From assembly GCF_000200595.1 (NCBI RefSeq), contig NC_014810.2:568311-632310 (forward strand): DNA of 64,000 bases. Reading direction: 5' to 3'. Under the pieces are notes generated by a model, which worked only from the letters and a program-made list of their open reading frames with translations, was not told the DNA's origin and ran no database searches. The stretch comes from Helicobacter felis ATCC 49179 (GTDB taxonomy: Bacteria > Campylobacterota > Campylobacteria > Campylobacterales > Helicobacteraceae). The position numbers and the translations under genes are program-made. Position 1 is the first letter of the stretch. Every line of letters starts with the position of its first letter. Positions 34,659 to 44,857 of the stretch are shown in pieces.

Positions 34659-35376
34659 CAATCACGCTATTGTAGTCCTTTTGAGCGGGGCGGTTGTTTT
34701 TGACATAGTGCATGATTTTTTGCAGGGCTGCTAATTGCTCTTTAGAAACACTTAGAGTTTCCTCAATGAAAAACCACGCCACACCCTCCGTGCAGGGAGG
34801 AGTGGTGAGCGAACCATTGAAATGGTAATAGTGGATAGTGGAGGGGAGTAAGTTTTCTAAATCGAGAGCTTGGGGGACTTGTTGGTGCGCATAGGCTTCC
34901 AAAAGACGGGCGATCATTTCATTAGGTGCGCCAATCTCAAACCCTATTCCCAAGACGAGTAGTAAGCCCTTAGCGTCTTGGTGCACCATGTGCATGCTCA
35001 AAGGTTGGCGGTGTTTGTGGATACTAAATTCCATCGGGGTATGGAAGTGTAGATTGACTAGCTTATAGACATGGTCGCGGTAAGAAATGTGATTTTTAGG
35101 CGTGTTGAACTTTGCCACGAGTGTATGGTGCGCATAACCCAAAGAAATAGGCCTTGCATTTGTTTGGTAGAAAACCCCTAGATTTTCCTTGTCTGGAGCG
35201 TCGTAATAGTGTTCAATATCGATGGGAGATTGGTGGCGTCCATGTTCGCACATCGCGTAATCTTCGTGTAAATTACTCCACTGGTGAGGCGTTGTAGAGT
35301 GATCATAGCCCCAATGTTCTTCGCCCGCACTACAAAAAACTACGGCCAATAATAAGTAGATAAAACTCTTAAACAT
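34627..35376 (-). CDS. periplasmic alpha-carbonic anhydrase
   Basis: Interconverts CO2 and bicarbonate in the periplasm, where Helicobacter uses it with urease to buffer pH during acid exposure (HP1186 type). The 249-residue protein has a cleavable signal (MFKSFIYLLLAVVFCSA). Zinc ligands are the two His of LHFHTP near 111-113 and the His of SMHMVHQD near 130; the Glu of the conserved SEH site is kept as MEF, with the usual His replaced by Phe. SLTTPPCTEGV near 192 is the family signature, and CEHGRHQSPIDI is also typical. AAAGGAAA precedes the ATG, and an extended -10 (TATAGT, 35412-35407) lies upstream. Confidence 0.95.
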   Translation of the reverse strand: MFKSFIYLLLAVVFCSAGEEHWGYDHSTTPHQWSNLHEDYAMCEHGRHQSPIDIEHYYDAPDKENLGVFYQTNARPISLGYAHHTLVAKFNTPKNHISYRDHVYKLVNLHFHTPMEFSIHKHRQPLSMHMVHQDAKGLLLVLGIGFEIGAPNEMIARLLEAYAHQQVPQALDLENLLPSTIHYYHFNGSLTTPPCTEGVAWFFIEETLSVSKEQLAALQKIMHYVKNNRPAQKDYNSVIVKSSAVLREP

Positions 35377-35406
35377 CCGTTTCCTTTCTTTACAGACTGC
35401 GATGCA

Positions 35407-35472
35407 ACTATAGCAAAATTCGATGTTATTAACTATTTTAGGCTAGAATGGGACACTAGCTGGTGCTAGAAT
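35407..35472. promoter_or_regulatory. divergent promoters of carbonic anhydrase and napA
   Basis: On the minus strand TATAGT (35412-35407) preceded by TGC serves the carbonic anhydrase gene. On the plus strand TAGAAT at 35444-35449 and again at 35467-35472 are two -10 candidates for napA. The 117-base gap between the genes is A/T-rich and could bind Fur or a similar regulator, but no site is certain. Confidence 0.5.
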
Positions 35473-35493
35473 TTTAAAACAAAAAGGTTTTTT

Positions 35494-35934
35494 ATGAAAA
35501 CAAAAGTGGTTGAATTACTCAAGCAGTTACAAGCAGATAGCTTAGTTTTATTTGTAAAGCTTCATAACTTCCATTGGAATGTTAAAGGGCATGATTTCCA
35601 TGTGGTGCATAAGTTCACCCAAGCGGTTTATGAAGAATTTGCCGAAAAATTTGATGATTTGGCAGAGCGTGTCGCGCAGTTGGGCGGAACTCCTGTGGTT
35701 ACGATGACAGAAGCCCTTAAACTCGCCCATGTCAAAGAAGAGAGCAAGCACACTTTCCACTCTAAAGAAGTTTTTGAAGCTATCCTAAAGGATTATGAGC
35801 ATTTAGAAAAGCACTTTGGGCAACTTTCCAAAGTGGCCGATGAAGCGGGCGATAAAGTTACCGCATCTTATGCTGATGAAGAATTAGCCAAACTCCAAAA
35901 AGCCCTATGGATGCTCAAGGCAAGCTTGGCTTAA
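35494..35934 (+). CDS. napA: NapA/Dps-family iron-storage and DNA-protecting protein
   Basis: Miniferritin that oxidises and stores iron and shields DNA from oxidation; in H. pylori it also activates neutrophils. The 146 residues align end to end with NapA. The ferroxidase ligands are present: HNFHWNVKG near 26-34 and [15 protein letters not shown] near 46-60. ATG follows a purine-rich AAAAAGG. It is the first gene of a long block in H. pylori order (HP0243 to HP0237). Confidence 0.96.
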   Translation: MKTKVVELLKQLQADSLVLFVKLHNFHWNVKGHDFHVVHKFTQAVYEEFAEKFDDLAERVAQLGGTPVVTMTEALKLAHVKEESKHTFHSKEVFEAILKDYEHLEKHFGQLSKVADEAGDKVTASYADEELAKLQKALWMLKASLA

Positions 35935-36209
35935 TGTTGGAAGATTTAGAAGTTTTTGAGGGAGACCCCGTAGAAAAATGGCAGGATGTGCTTTTGCACG
36001 CTAGCCAAAAATTAGTGCGCGCCGAGCTAGAACGCTTTTTAGAGTTACAGGCCCTCAGTGCGTTACTTTTGGAAGAAGCGGGACTAGAGGAAAAGCTTGA
36101 AGAGTCGCTTAAGACTTGCAAGTGCGACTTCGCCCTGCAGAGGCGCGTGCAAACTAAAAAAATTGATTTGGTGATGACCTCCATGGCCAATATTTTAGGG
36201 CATGAATAG
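35934..36209 (+). CDS. HP0242-like knotted dimer protein
   Basis: A 91-residue all-helical acidic protein. From ATG 35934, overlapping the napA stop by one base, it begins [20 protein letters not shown] and ends MTSMANILGHE, the pattern of H. pylori HP0242, whose dimer has a known knotted fold. The open frame extends back to 35907, but that start lies inside napA. The biological function is unknown. Cotranscription with napA is likely. Confidence 0.85.
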   Translation: MLEDLEVFEGDPVEKWQDVLLHASQKLVRAELERFLELQALSALLLEEAGLEEKLEESLKTCKCDFALQRRVQTKKIDLVMTSMANILGHE

Positions 36210-36609
36210 GCTTTTTACTATTTTGATTATTTTAACCCAAATGGCTATAGCAAAGGGCCTAGATAAAATCCTAGAACTCAAAAAGGATCAGGTTTACAAG
36301 GGGGAGTTACAGCTAGGCAAATTTAAAAAACCCCTCTCCTTGCGCTGGACTCTCTTTAAGGATAGTGGTTTGGTGGTGCATCTCAAATGCAATAACTTTC
36401 CCTACCAATTCATTCTTTACCCGGATTTTCAACGCGACACTTTTAGACTCGATCTCTTCAAAGAAGTCGCTCAGTCTCATACCAGTGAGGGCGCAGACCC
36501 CAACCCTCCCTACTTCGCCCTCACCTTTAAAAAATTCGACTCCGCGCACGATCAAGCTTCTTTGCGCGTGCGCGCCTCTGATAAACTCAAATGGATCGAA
36601 CAACCTTAA
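36202..36609 (+). CDS. small exported protein (HP0241-like)
   Basis: A 135-residue protein with a signal peptide (MNRLFTILIILTQMAIAKG) and a mature part rich in Phe, Lys and Asp. Its place between the HP0242 and HP0240 homologues identifies it with HP0241. No domain is recognised. It overlaps its neighbours by 8 bases upstream and one base downstream. Confidence 0.75.
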   Translation: MNRLFTILIILTQMAIAKGLDKILELKKDQVYKGELQLGKFKKPLSLRWTLFKDSGLVVHLKCNNFPYQFILYPDFQRDTFRLDLFKEVAQSHTSEGADPNPPYFALTFKKFDSAHDQASLRVRASDKLKWIEQP

Positions 36610-37496
36610 TGTTAGAACAGATTGCCCAAAGAATCCAGCAGTTTTTAGCCCAAGTGCAAAGCGCGGAGGTGGAGCGCATGGCGAATTTGTTGGGGCAAGG
36701 GAAGATGTTGCGCAGTAAGCTCATCTTAGCCATTTGCCCAGAACACCCCCAGCTCATCGACTTTTGCGCCATCATCGAGATGATTCAAAGCGCTTCGCTC
36801 TTGCATGACGATGTGATCGACAACGCCCAGACACGGCGCGCGCACGATTCTATCAACCATATCTTTGGCAACCAAAATGCCATCATGCTAGGCGATGTCT
36901 TCTACGCTAAAGCCTTCTTAGAGCTCACAAAACTAGACACAGAGATTGCCCAATTAGTCGCCCATAGCGTGATGGAACTCTCTAGGGGAGAAATTAAAGA
37001 TGTGCGCGCCTCAGATACTTTTCACACAGACATAACACGCTATATCGATATCATCCAAGACAAAAGCGCCTCTTTAATGGTCGCAAGTTGTGCAGGCGCA
37101 GCTCTGCTAGGAGGGTTGGACTCCCAAGCCTACCGCACTTTTGGACTCAATTTTGGGATCGCTTTTCAGATTATGGACGATCTGCTAGACATCACCCAAC
37201 CTAAAGAAGTTTTAGGCAAACCAGCTTTTAGCGACTTTAAAGAGGGTAAAAGCACTCTACCTTATATTTTACTGCACCAACACCTAGACCCCTCTAACCA
37301 AGAGCGCCTACAAGCCTGCTTTAAAAACGCTGATGAACAAGCCTTAGCGTGGTGTGCGCAACAATTTGAAGCCCATCATATCGCCCCTAAAGTCTTAGAA
37401 CACATCCACCACTACGCCCATCGCGCCCTACAAGCCATCAAGGGGCATAGTGCCCTAGAAAAAGTAGCCTCTAGTTTGATCGAGCGGGAGTTTTAA
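36609..37496 (+). CDS. trans-polyprenyl diphosphate synthase
   Basis: Extends farnesyl diphosphate for quinone side chains (octaprenyl diphosphate synthase type, HP0240). It has LLHDDVIDNAQTRR (first Asp-rich motif) and QIMDDLLDI (second). The start is ATG 36609, overlapping the previous stop by one base, giving 295 residues; an ATG at 36591 is also possible. The first Asp-rich motif, with no aromatic residue close before it, fits a long-chain product. hemA begins directly after the stop. Confidence 0.9.
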   Translation: MLEQIAQRIQQFLAQVQSAEVERMANLLGQGKMLRSKLILAICPEHPQLIDFCAIIEMIQSASLLHDDVIDNAQTRRAHDSINHIFGNQNAIMLGDVFYAKAFLELTKLDTEIAQLVAHSVMELSRGEIKDVRASDTFHTDITRYIDIIQDKSASLMVASCAGAALLGGLDSQAYRTFGLNFGIAFQIMDDLLDITQPKEVLGKPAFSDFKEGKSTLPYILLHQHLDPSNQERLQACFKNADEQALAWCAQQFEAHHIAPKVLEHIHHYAHRALQAIKGHSALEKVASSLIEREF

Positions 37497-38807
37497 ATGC
37501 AAGCGGTCTATCTCACTCTAGGGTTTAGCCATAAACTCTTGCCTATTGAGATCCGTGAGAAACTTGCCTTTGAGCAAGAGGCGTTGTTGGAGTTTTTAGC
37601 CCACTTTAAAAAAGAACACCCCAGCGCGCACGAAATGATGGCACTTTGCACCTGTAACCGCGTAGAATTTTACCTTTACACGCACGCGCCCGATCAAATC
37701 GCCTCTCATCTACTTAAAGCCCTCGCGCATGCCAAACAAGTAGACATCAAAAGCCTACAAGCTAGCCTAGAAACCCATGCTCAAGAACATGCCATCCACC
37801 ATGTTTTTTGCGTAGCAAGCAGTTTAGATAGTCTGGTAGTGGGAGAGACCCAAATCACCGGGCAGTTTAAAGAAGCCTTTAGACTCTGCTTGCAAGCGGG
37901 TTTGTGTGCTAAACATTTGAGCCGTTTGGCTCATTTCGCGCTTAAGTGTGCGGCAGGGGTGCGCAACGCTACGGCGATCTCCTCTCAAGCGGTTTCTATC
38001 GCTTCTGTAGCCGTCAAGCAGGCATTGGAGATTTTGGATACAGAAAAAGTAGACAAACGCGCGATGGTGGTAGGTATAGGAGAGATGGGGCGCTTGGTGT
38101 GCAAACACCTGCTAGCCAAGGGTTTTGAAGTGGAACTTTATAACCGCAGTATAGAGCGTGCTAAAGATTTTACTAAGAGCTTAGACAACCCTAAGTTACA
38201 AGTGCAATCCTTTAGTGCCTTAGAGCAGGGAATCCACACGCACGCCTTTTTATTTTGTGCCACGAGCGCACCTCAGAGTGTCATTACTCAAGAAATGGCG
38301 CGCCCTTGTGAGTTTAGGCGGTGGTGGTTTGATTTAGCCGTGCCTAGGGACATTGAACCCCCCACGCAACCTAATATTTGGCTCTATAGTGTAGATGACT
38401 TGCAGGGAGTGGTCGCCCAGAATGTGGAACAACGCCAAAAAGACACCCGCCGCGCCTACCAAGTCGTGGGGCAATTTAGCGTCCAATTTGCCCAATGGTT
38501 ACAGAGTTTGGAGGTCGACCCCCTTATCAAAGACCTAAGAGGGTTAGCTAAAGAGGCCGCGCTCAAAGAGTTGCAGCGCGCCATCAAAAAGGGCTTTTTG
38601 CCCCCAGAGTATGAGCAGAGCGTGGCGCGCGTTCTACACAACGCTTTTAACACCTTTTTACACCACCCTACCGCTACCCTCAAAAAGAACGCCCACAAAC
38701 CCGAGAGCGATATGTTGGGCGAAACTCTAAAAACCTTGTTTAACTTGGGTAAGGAGAGCTTGTTTATCAACCGCTACAAATGCGAATTTAGCGAGGAAGG
38801 ATTTTAA
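37497..38807 (+). CDS. hemA: glutamyl-tRNA reductase
   Basis: First committed step of C5-pathway haem synthesis: reduces glutamyl-tRNA(Glu) to glutamate-1-semialdehyde. The 436-residue protein has the catalytic Cys in [14 protein letters not shown] near 50, GETQITGQ near 118, an NADPH-binding [14 protein letters not shown] near 195, and the C-terminal dimerisation helix. It corresponds to HP0239. It shares an operon with hemC two genes on. Confidence 0.96.
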   Translation: MQAVYLTLGFSHKLLPIEIREKLAFEQEALLEFLAHFKKEHPSAHEMMALCTCNRVEFYLYTHAPDQIASHLLKALAHAKQVDIKSLQASLETHAQEHAIHHVFCVASSLDSLVVGETQITGQFKEAFRLCLQAGLCAKHLSRLAHFALKCAAGVRNATAISSQAVSIASVAVKQALEILDTEKVDKRAMVVGIGEMGRLVCKHLLAKGFEVELYNRSIERAKDFTKSLDNPKLQVQSFSALEQGIHTHAFLFCATSAPQSVITQEMARPCEFRRWWFDLAVPRDIEPPTQPNIWLYSVDDLQGVVAQNVEQRQKDTRRAYQVVGQFSVQFAQWLQSLEVDPLIKDLRGLAKEAALKELQRAIKKGFLPPEYEQSVARVLHNAFNTFLHHPTATLKKNAHKPESDMLGETLKTLFNLGKESLFINRYKCEFSEEGF

Positions 38808-40540
38808 TGCGTTTTTCTCAACTCTTTGCTCCCACTACTAAGGAAGTGCCTAAAGACGCGGTGCTCAAAAGCCACCAGTTTATGGTGCAGGGGGGCTATC
38901 TCCAGCAGATGGGAAGCGGACTTTACCACTTTTTGCCCTTAGGCCATAAGGTCTTGAGCAAAATCCGCGCAGTGGTTAAAGAAGTGATGGATTCTTATGG
39001 CGCGCAGGAGTGCACTTTGGGTTTTGTGGTGCCTGCGTCCTTGTGGCAGGAAAGCGGGCGTTTTGAACAATATGGTAAAGAGCTTTTAAGTTTCCCTGAT
39101 CGTAAAAATAATCTTTGTGTGCTCTCCCCTACGCATGAAGAGGCGATTACACAGATTGCCAAATCCCATATCAAAAGTTATAAACAACTCCCTTTAAATC
39201 TCTACCAAATCCATACTAAGTTTCGCGATGAAATCCGCCCCCGTTTTGGGTTGATGCGCGCGCGCGAGTTTGTGATGAAAGACGCTTATAGTTTCCACGC
39301 TAGCACAGAGTGCTTGGATAAGGAATTTGAGCGCATGCATGCAGCCTATAGCGAGATTTTTAGCCGTTTGGGGCTCAATTTCCGCGCGGTGGAGGCAGAT
39401 AGCGGAGCGATTGGGGGGAGCAAGAGTAAGGAATTTGTAGTTTTAGCCGCATGCGGAGAGGATAGCGTGATCGTGTGCCAAAAATGTAATTATGCGGCTA
39501 ATGTAGAGATTGCCAAACGCGCTAAACGCCCCGAACCTGACAATGTCCCCAAAGCCCAGTTTGCCAAATTCCACACCCCCAACACCCCTACTATCGAGGC
39601 ACTCAGCGCGTTCTTTAAAGTGCCTGCTTACTTTTTGATGAAAGCAGTGATTAAAAAAGCCCGTTTACACGAGGGAGTGCGCCCCGTGGTATTTTTTCTA
39701 AGAGGGGATGATCAATTAGAGGAAACTAAAGCCCTGAATGCCTTTAATAGAAGTGCCCAGCAAAACGCTCTAGCCCTAGAGGAGATGAGCGCACACGAGA
39801 TCGCAGAGTTAGGCTTGCCGGTGGGCTATATCGGGGCTTATGGGCTTAAAAATCTTGTGCCCGACATAGAGGTGATCTTTGATGTGGACTTGCAGGAGGC
39901 GGATTGTTTGATCTGTGGGGCTAATGAAGTGGATCAACACTTCGTGGGCGTGGATTTATCCACCTTTGCTAACCTCAACTACCAAGACATCGCCCAAGCG
40001 CGTCCTGAGGATGCTTGCCCGGAATGTCAGGGGACTTTGAGCGAACAGCGCAGTATTGAGGTGGGACATATTTTCAAATTGGGCAATAAGTATTCTAAGA
40101 GTCTAGAGGCGCGTTATTTAGACCAAGAGGGGCAATTGCAATACTTTGAAATGGGCTGTTATGGGATTGGGGTGAGTCGTTTGATGAGCGCGATCTTAGA
40201 GCAAAATAGCGATGAAAAGGGCTGTGTGTGGAGCAAGACAAGCGCACCTTTTGAGGTGGTGGTGTTGGTGGCCAACTCTAAAGATAGTGCCCTAGAGAGT
40301 TTAGGCGAAGAACTTTATCAAGAGCTCAAGGGGGCGGGCGTGGATGTGTTATTAGATGATAGGATCGATCGCTTTGGGGCCAAGATGGCAGATTTTGAGC
40401 TCATCGGATGCTCGCATGCGCTCATCGTAGGCAAACAAGCCCTAGAGGGGCAATTTGAGCTCATCGCAAGGCAGGGTTTGAGTAAGCGTGTGATTGCGCG
40501 CGAGGCGATCGTATCCACCCTCTTAGAAGCGCGCAACTAA
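38807..40540 (+). CDS. proS: prolyl-tRNA synthetase, bacterial type
   Basis: Class II synthetase of 577 residues with motif 1 ([15 protein letters not shown]), motif 2 ([20 protein letters not shown]) and motif 3 ([14 protein letters not shown]). The bacterial editing (INS) domain lies between motifs 2 and 3, with [11 protein letters not shown] near its start and two CxxC pairs around 221 and 402. The anticodon-binding domain is at the C-terminus. It matches HP0238; one-base overlaps join it to hemA and the fxsA-like gene. Confidence 0.96.
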   Translation: MRFSQLFAPTTKEVPKDAVLKSHQFMVQGGYLQQMGSGLYHFLPLGHKVLSKIRAVVKEVMDSYGAQECTLGFVVPASLWQESGRFEQYGKELLSFPDRKNNLCVLSPTHEEAITQIAKSHIKSYKQLPLNLYQIHTKFRDEIRPRFGLMRAREFVMKDAYSFHASTECLDKEFERMHAAYSEIFSRLGLNFRAVEADSGAIGGSKSKEFVVLAACGEDSVIVCQKCNYAANVEIAKRAKRPEPDNVPKAQFAKFHTPNTPTIEALSAFFKVPAYFLMKAVIKKARLHEGVRPVVFFLRGDDQLEETKALNAFNRSAQQNALALEEMSAHEIAELGLPVGYIGAYGLKNLVPDIEVIFDVDLQEADCLICGANEVDQHFVGVDLSTFANLNYQDIAQARPEDACPECQGTLSEQRSIEVGHIFKLGNKYSKSLEARYLDQEGQLQYFEMGCYGIGVSRLMSAILEQNSDEKGCVWSKTSAPFEVVVLVANSKDSALESLGEELYQELKGAGVDVLLDDRIDRFGAKMADFELIGCSHALIVGKQALEGQFELIARQGLSKRVIAREAIVSTLLEARN

Positions 40541-40899
40541 TGCCCTTTTTATTTGCTTTAGGGGTCTTTTACCTCGTGGTTGAGGTTTTTTTGATCATGA
40601 GCGTAGTGGGACAATTTGGTCTTTTTGCTTTCCTTTTGGAAGTGGTTTTAAGTGCATTACTGGGTGGGGGCGCGTTGTTAAAAGGTTCACTCAAAGCGTT
40701 AGATTTAAGAGATCGCGATCCTTTGGCGTGGATGGAGGGGGTGTTTTTGCGCACCATTGGTGGGTTGTTGCTCATCTTGCCCGGAGTGCTTTGTGATGTC
40801 TTTGGACTTTTGGCTCTGCTAGTGGCTTGGCTGAGAAAACCCCCTAAAAAAGATGATGGAATCATTGATGTTGAGGTGTTAGATAAAGATGGGCGCTAA
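40540..40899 (+). CDS. FxsA-family membrane protein
   Basis: A 119-residue inner-membrane protein with hydrophobic segments at about 3-22, 28-47 and 74-94 and a charged cytoplasmic tail ending in DVEVLDKDGR. The pattern FYLVVEVFLIMSVVGQFG and PLAWMEGVF..GGLLLILPG is that of FxsA/UPF0716, which in E. coli lessens phage F exclusion; the general role is unknown. It overlaps hemC by 11 bases. Confidence 0.8.
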   Translation: MPFLFALGVFYLVVEVFLIMSVVGQFGLFAFLLEVVLSALLGGGALLKGSLKALDLRDRDPLAWMEGVFLRTIGGLLLILPGVLCDVFGLLALLVAWLRKPPKKDDGIIDVEVLDKDGR

Positions 40900-41806
40900 A
40901 TTAGTCATTGGGAGTCGAGGGAGTGCTTTAGCCCTCTGGCAGGCTAGACATGTGCAAGAACTCTTAAAACCTCTAGGCTTAGAGAGTGAAATTAAAATCG
41001 TGAAAACTAAGGGGGATAAGATTTTAGATGTGCCCCTAGCCAAGATCGGGGGCAAGGGACTTTTTACCAAAGAGTTAGAGGTCTTGCTCCTTGGGGGGAA
41101 GATTGATTTAGCCGTGCATTCGCTCAAAGATGTGCCTGTAGATTTGCAAGAGGGGCTAGTGCTCGCTTGTGTGAGCGCGCGCGCCAATCCGCAAGATTGC
41201 TTTTTAAGTTACAAATACCCCAACCTACAAGCTTTACCCCCTAATGCGCGCATTGGCACGACCTCGCTTAGGCGTGCCATGCAACTTAAGGCCTTGCGCA
41301 CAGATACAGACCCCTTGAGCCTGCGCGGGAATGTGCAAAGGCGTTTAGAACGCTTGCAGAGGGGGGACTTTGAGGCAATTATTTTAGCCTGTGCGGGGGT
41401 GGAGCGCTTAGGGCTTGAGCTACCTTACCGAGTGCCCTTGAGCCTAGAGGAGATGATTCCTAGCATGGGGCAGGGCGCGCTAGGCATTGAAATGCGCGCT
41501 AACCACCCTCTTTTAGATCAAATCACTAGCTTGAATGACCCCAATAGCGCGCTTTGCTGTGGTTTAGAACGCGATTTTGTGCGCGCTTTGGGGGGAGGGT
41601 GTCAAGTGCCCTTAGGCGTGCATGCGCGCTTGCAAGGAGAGCACATTGAAATGCGCGCCATTGTGGGGCTAGTAGATGGCAAAACTTTCATTAAAGAGCG
41701 CGCTTCAGCCCCGCGCGATCGCGCTCAAGAACTCGCCCATAACCTGGCCCACACCTTCAAACAAAAAGGCGCGCTAGAAATCCTTGCCCAAGCGCAGATG
41801 CATTAA
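40889..41806 (+). CDS. hemC: porphobilinogen deaminase
   Basis: Joins four porphobilinogens into hydroxymethylbilane in haem synthesis. The 305-residue protein shows IGSRGSALALWQA at the N-terminus, HSLKDVPVDL near 78, GTSLRRAMQL near 127 and the cofactor Cys in LGGGCQVPLGVHA near 236. It ends the napA-hemC block and is followed by a hairpin. Confidence 0.96.
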   Translation: MGAKLVIGSRGSALALWQARHVQELLKPLGLESEIKIVKTKGDKILDVPLAKIGGKGLFTKELEVLLLGGKIDLAVHSLKDVPVDLQEGLVLACVSARANPQDCFLSYKYPNLQALPPNARIGTTSLRRAMQLKALRTDTDPLSLRGNVQRRLERLQRGDFEAIILACAGVERLGLELPYRVPLSLEEMIPSMGQGALGIEMRANHPLLDQITSLNDPNSALCCGLERDFVRALGGGCQVPLGVHARLQGEHIEMRAIVGLVDGKTFIKERASAPRDRAQELAHNLAHTFKQKGALEILAQAQMH

Positions 41807-41840
41807 AACACCGCTTGGCTTTGCTTAAGACTGTTTTAAT
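41802..41840. terminator. possible bidirectional terminator between hemC and the eptA-like gene
   Basis: ATTAAAACA (41802-41810) pairs with TGTTTTAAT (41832-41840) over 9 bases with a 21-base loop, then ATTTTT on the plus strand. It lies between two convergent genes. The stem is A/T-rich and the loop long, so it is a weak candidate. Confidence 0.35.
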
Positions 41841-41844
41841 ATTT

Positions 41845-43397
41845 TTAGGGTTGCCCATAGGATTTAAAGATGTCTAAATTAGGATTGTAAGCATTGCTAG
41901 AGCCTTGCACCCCAAATGCGCCCAAGATACTAGGAAAAATCATCTCTTGGGAATATTGGTCTTGGAGAGCTTTAAACACATGCGCCTTTTTAAAGGAATT
42001 ATTAGCATAGATAATAAAAGGAACTTCTTTTTGAAAACTAGGGGCAAGCAGAAAAGGCGTGCCGTGCAAGTATAATCCATGTTCGCCCAAACTCTCCCCA
42101 TGGTCGCTCATATACAATAACAACGCTTGGCGTTGGGTGTGTTGCAAGGTGTCCATCATGGTGTCTAGCACTAAATCGTTATAAGCGATAGTATTGTCAT
42201 AGGCGTTGATTAAACTCTCAAGATCGCAGGTGTTAGGCTCGCTGTTAGTGCAGATAGGTTTAAAGGGAGCAAAATTGCGAGGTATCTTATCCACATACAG
42301 GGGGCCATGCGAGCCTTTGAGGTGCAAAACGATCAATAAATTATCATCGGGGTAGCGCGCCGTCAAAAAGGGCAACGCGCGCGCTAGAGCCATATCAAAA
42401 TTAAGTGTCTTGGCTTCTACACCTTGAGATTTGAGCCAGTTTTGCCATGTATCTTTGCTAGGTTTCCAATCAACATTCATGGGGGGTTCGGCACTATTGA
42501 GACTGAGCCACACCACCTTAACGCCTTGTCGGTGCAAAAAAGAGGGGAGATTTTCATAGCCCTTTTGGCTTGTGAGTATGCAAGAGAGAGCGGCTGTGGT
42601 GTAAGTGGCACAGGAAGTGGCCCTAAGGGCTAAAATTTCCTGATGATTCAAGCGCTCTTGTAACTTGGGTGTGGTAGCTTTAGCATACCCATAAATTCCA
42701 TAGTTAGCCCGCCGTGCGCTTTCTCCAATGGCTAAGATCACAACTGCCTTATTAGCCTTAAGATGGACATTATCCAAGAGTTTAGGGGGGCTTTGATGTA
42801 GGGAAGCTAGAGCCACCCGCACAGCATTCACGCTGTAACTATAGGGTAGGACCAGCCCGCCGATGTATTTAGCGTGGTGATCAAAAAAGAGCCACTGCTT
42901 GGCATGGCTGAATGCCCAAATAGTGCATAAACCAAGAGAACCCACAAACACCCAAGCTTTTATCTTAAACTTAGTCTTTTTAATGGAGAGAGCATAAAAA
43001 AACACTCCCACACCCAAGCCCACCAACACATAAAGCCACAACCACCCCCTAACAACTCACTTGCTTCATGAGTATTTGTATTTAATACATTGCCCATCAT
43101 GTTTTTGGTCAAAAAGACATGGTAGGTGTGGATGTAATAAAAGGCAATGGCATTACCTATGCTAAAAAATGCCATCAGCACCTGCATAAACCGATTGCCC
43201 AACATGGAAAAGACAATAAATAGCACATTGGTCGCGCAAATGTAGGCAATGCCAGCGCTCAATATAATCCCTAATCCACCTTGATGATCCAAAATGTAGC
43301 GCAATAGAGGAGCGTGGAATAACACAAGAGAGATCGCACTATAGGCGATCAAAACTGCAAAGAAGGGGAGAGGCTTAGAAAAAAGCTTACGAAACAT
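41845..43397 (-). pseudogene. eptA: lipid A phosphoethanolamine transferase (EptA-like), frameshifted
   Basis: In H. pylori this enzyme puts phosphoethanolamine on lipid A and lowers binding of cationic peptides. The coding region is split. The first part (43397 back to 42960) gives a membrane region with four helices and leaves frame after EASELLGG. The second (43041 to 41845) begins WLWLYVLVGLGVG and carries the catalytic domain: AIGESARRANYGIYGY, the presumed Thr nucleophile in ATSCATYTTAALSC, and LYMSDHGESLGEHGLYLHG. The break sits at G5 (43049-43045); G6 would restore one frame of about 517 residues, the normal length. The rest looks intact, so decay is recent, reversible, or a sequencing error. 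Confidence 0.8.
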
Positions 43398-43415
43398 TTA
43401 AAGAATTTTAAAAAC

Positions 43416-44696
43416 TCACTGCCCTACATAGACTTGACGGGGGCGGGCGATCCTTGCTTGAGTGTTTTTGACATGCTCTAAGAGTTGCGCGCACCAGCCC
43501 ACTGTGCGCCCGATCACAAAGACGGGGGTAAAGAAGCGCACAGGGATTTGCAGGGCTTTTAAAATCGTGCCAGAATAAAAATCTACATTGGGATAAAGAT
43601 TACGCGCAATAAAATATTCATCATTCAGGGCGACCTCTTCAACCTTAGCGGCAATTTCATCTAGTTTAGGATTCATCTTAACGCCCTTTGCTTGTAAATC
43701 ATCCTTGAGCTTTTTGAGAATGCGCGCGCGTGGGTCGTAACTTTTATAGACACGGTGCCCAAAGCCCATGAGTTTAAAGGGGTCGTTCTTGTCTTTCACG
43801 CGGGCGATATATTTATCTACATTCTTAACATCCCCGATTTCTTCTAGTTGTAACAAGACTTTTTCATTGGCTCCGCCATGTAAATGCCCCCAAAGCGCAC
43901 TAATGCCCGCACTAATGGCTGCATAGGGGTGCGCGCCTGTGGAAGCGACATTGCGCACGGTAGTGGCTGAAGCGTTTTGGCCATGGTCGGCATGCAAAGT
44001 TAAAATTTTATCAAAGGCTTCCACTTCTAAGGAAGAAATCTCTATTTGGCCTTTGAGACCTTGCTTGAGGCGTTCATGGGGGTAGGCTCTGAGCATGAAA
44101 AGAATGTTTTCGGTGTAGTTACGGCTCACATCGGGGTAAATAATGGGCGCACCGATCTCATTGCGGTAACAAATGGCCGCCAAAGTGGGCATTTTAGCGA
44201 CAATGCGCCTAGCCATCGTTTGGTAATCCTCTTCTGAGCGCATAACTTCATGATCGGAATAGAAAGTGGAGAGAATGGAAACCCCACTGCTAAGTTTAGC
44301 CATAGGGTGAGCGTCGGTGGGGAAGGCGTGGAACATATTGCGTAGGGTCTCATGCACAAAGCTACGATGACGCAATTCGAGTTCAAATTCTAGGGATTCC
44401 TCGGCGTTTTTTGGGAGCGCGTCTGTCAACAATAGGCGACACACATCGCTATATTTATATTTTTCTACCAATTCATCTAGTGGGTAACCCTTGTAGTAAA
44501 GTTCTCCCTTTTGCCCATCTGTATAACTAATGGTAGATTTGCACCCGGCAGTGGAGGCATAACCGGGATCATAGGAGAGAAGCCCTGAGCGTTCATACAG
44601 CTTAGAAAAATCGATCGCATTGGCCCCGCGTGTGGCCTTAATGGTTTCAAATTCATAGCGTTCTTGGGTAGTGTTGTCAATCAGGGTAACAGACAT
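43416..44696 (-). CDS. gltA: citrate synthase
   Basis: Condenses oxaloacetate and acetyl-CoA to citrate. From ATG 44696 (GAAAGGAA upstream) it has 426 residues and begins [16 protein letters not shown]. The frame's earlier ATG at 44723 is part of the -10 box TATAATG and is rejected. The type I catalytic residues are in [28 protein letters not shown] and [15 protein letters not shown], with Asp in VDFYSGTIL. It matches HP0026 and is divergent from icd, as in H. pylori. Confidence 0.97.
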   Translation of the reverse strand: MSVTLIDNTTQERYEFETIKATRGANAIDFSKLYERSGLLSYDPGYASTAGCKSTISYTDGQKGELYYKGYPLDELVEKYKYSDVCRLLLTDALPKNAEESLEFELELRHRSFVHETLRNMFHAFPTDAHPMAKLSSGVSILSTFYSDHEVMRSEEDYQTMARRIVAKMPTLAAICYRNEIGAPIIYPDVSRNYTENILFMLRAYPHERLKQGLKGQIEISSLEVEAFDKILTLHADHGQNASATTVRNVASTGAHPYAAISAGISALWGHLHGGANEKVLLQLEEIGDVKNVDKYIARVKDKNDPFKLMGFGHRVYKSYDPRARILKKLKDDLQAKGVKMNPKLDEIAAKVEEVALNDEYFIARNLYPNVDFYSGTILKALQIPVRFFTPVFVIGRTVGWCAQLLEHVKNTQARIARPRQVYVGQ

Positions 44697-44721
44697 GAGA
44701 TTCCTTTCGTGTTTTGATTCC

Positions 44722-44828
44722 ATTATACCCGCGCAAAGATTAAATCAAAGTTTCTTTTAAAGATTGCACCTTCAGGGCAAGTATTTTTGAAACACCCAAA
44801 ACTTTATCAATCCTCTTTATGCTAAAAT
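44722..44828. promoter_or_regulatory. divergent gltA and icd promoters
   Basis: On the minus strand TATAAT (44727-44722) gives a gltA transcript with a leader of about 20 bases. On the plus strand TAAAAT (44823-44828), in the Helicobacter form TATGCTAAAATG, lies 30 bases before the icd start. The two TCA-cycle genes are thus driven from one 161-base region. Confidence 0.65.
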
Positions 44829-44857
44829 GCCCTATCTCAATTTAATAGGAGTAGTTT

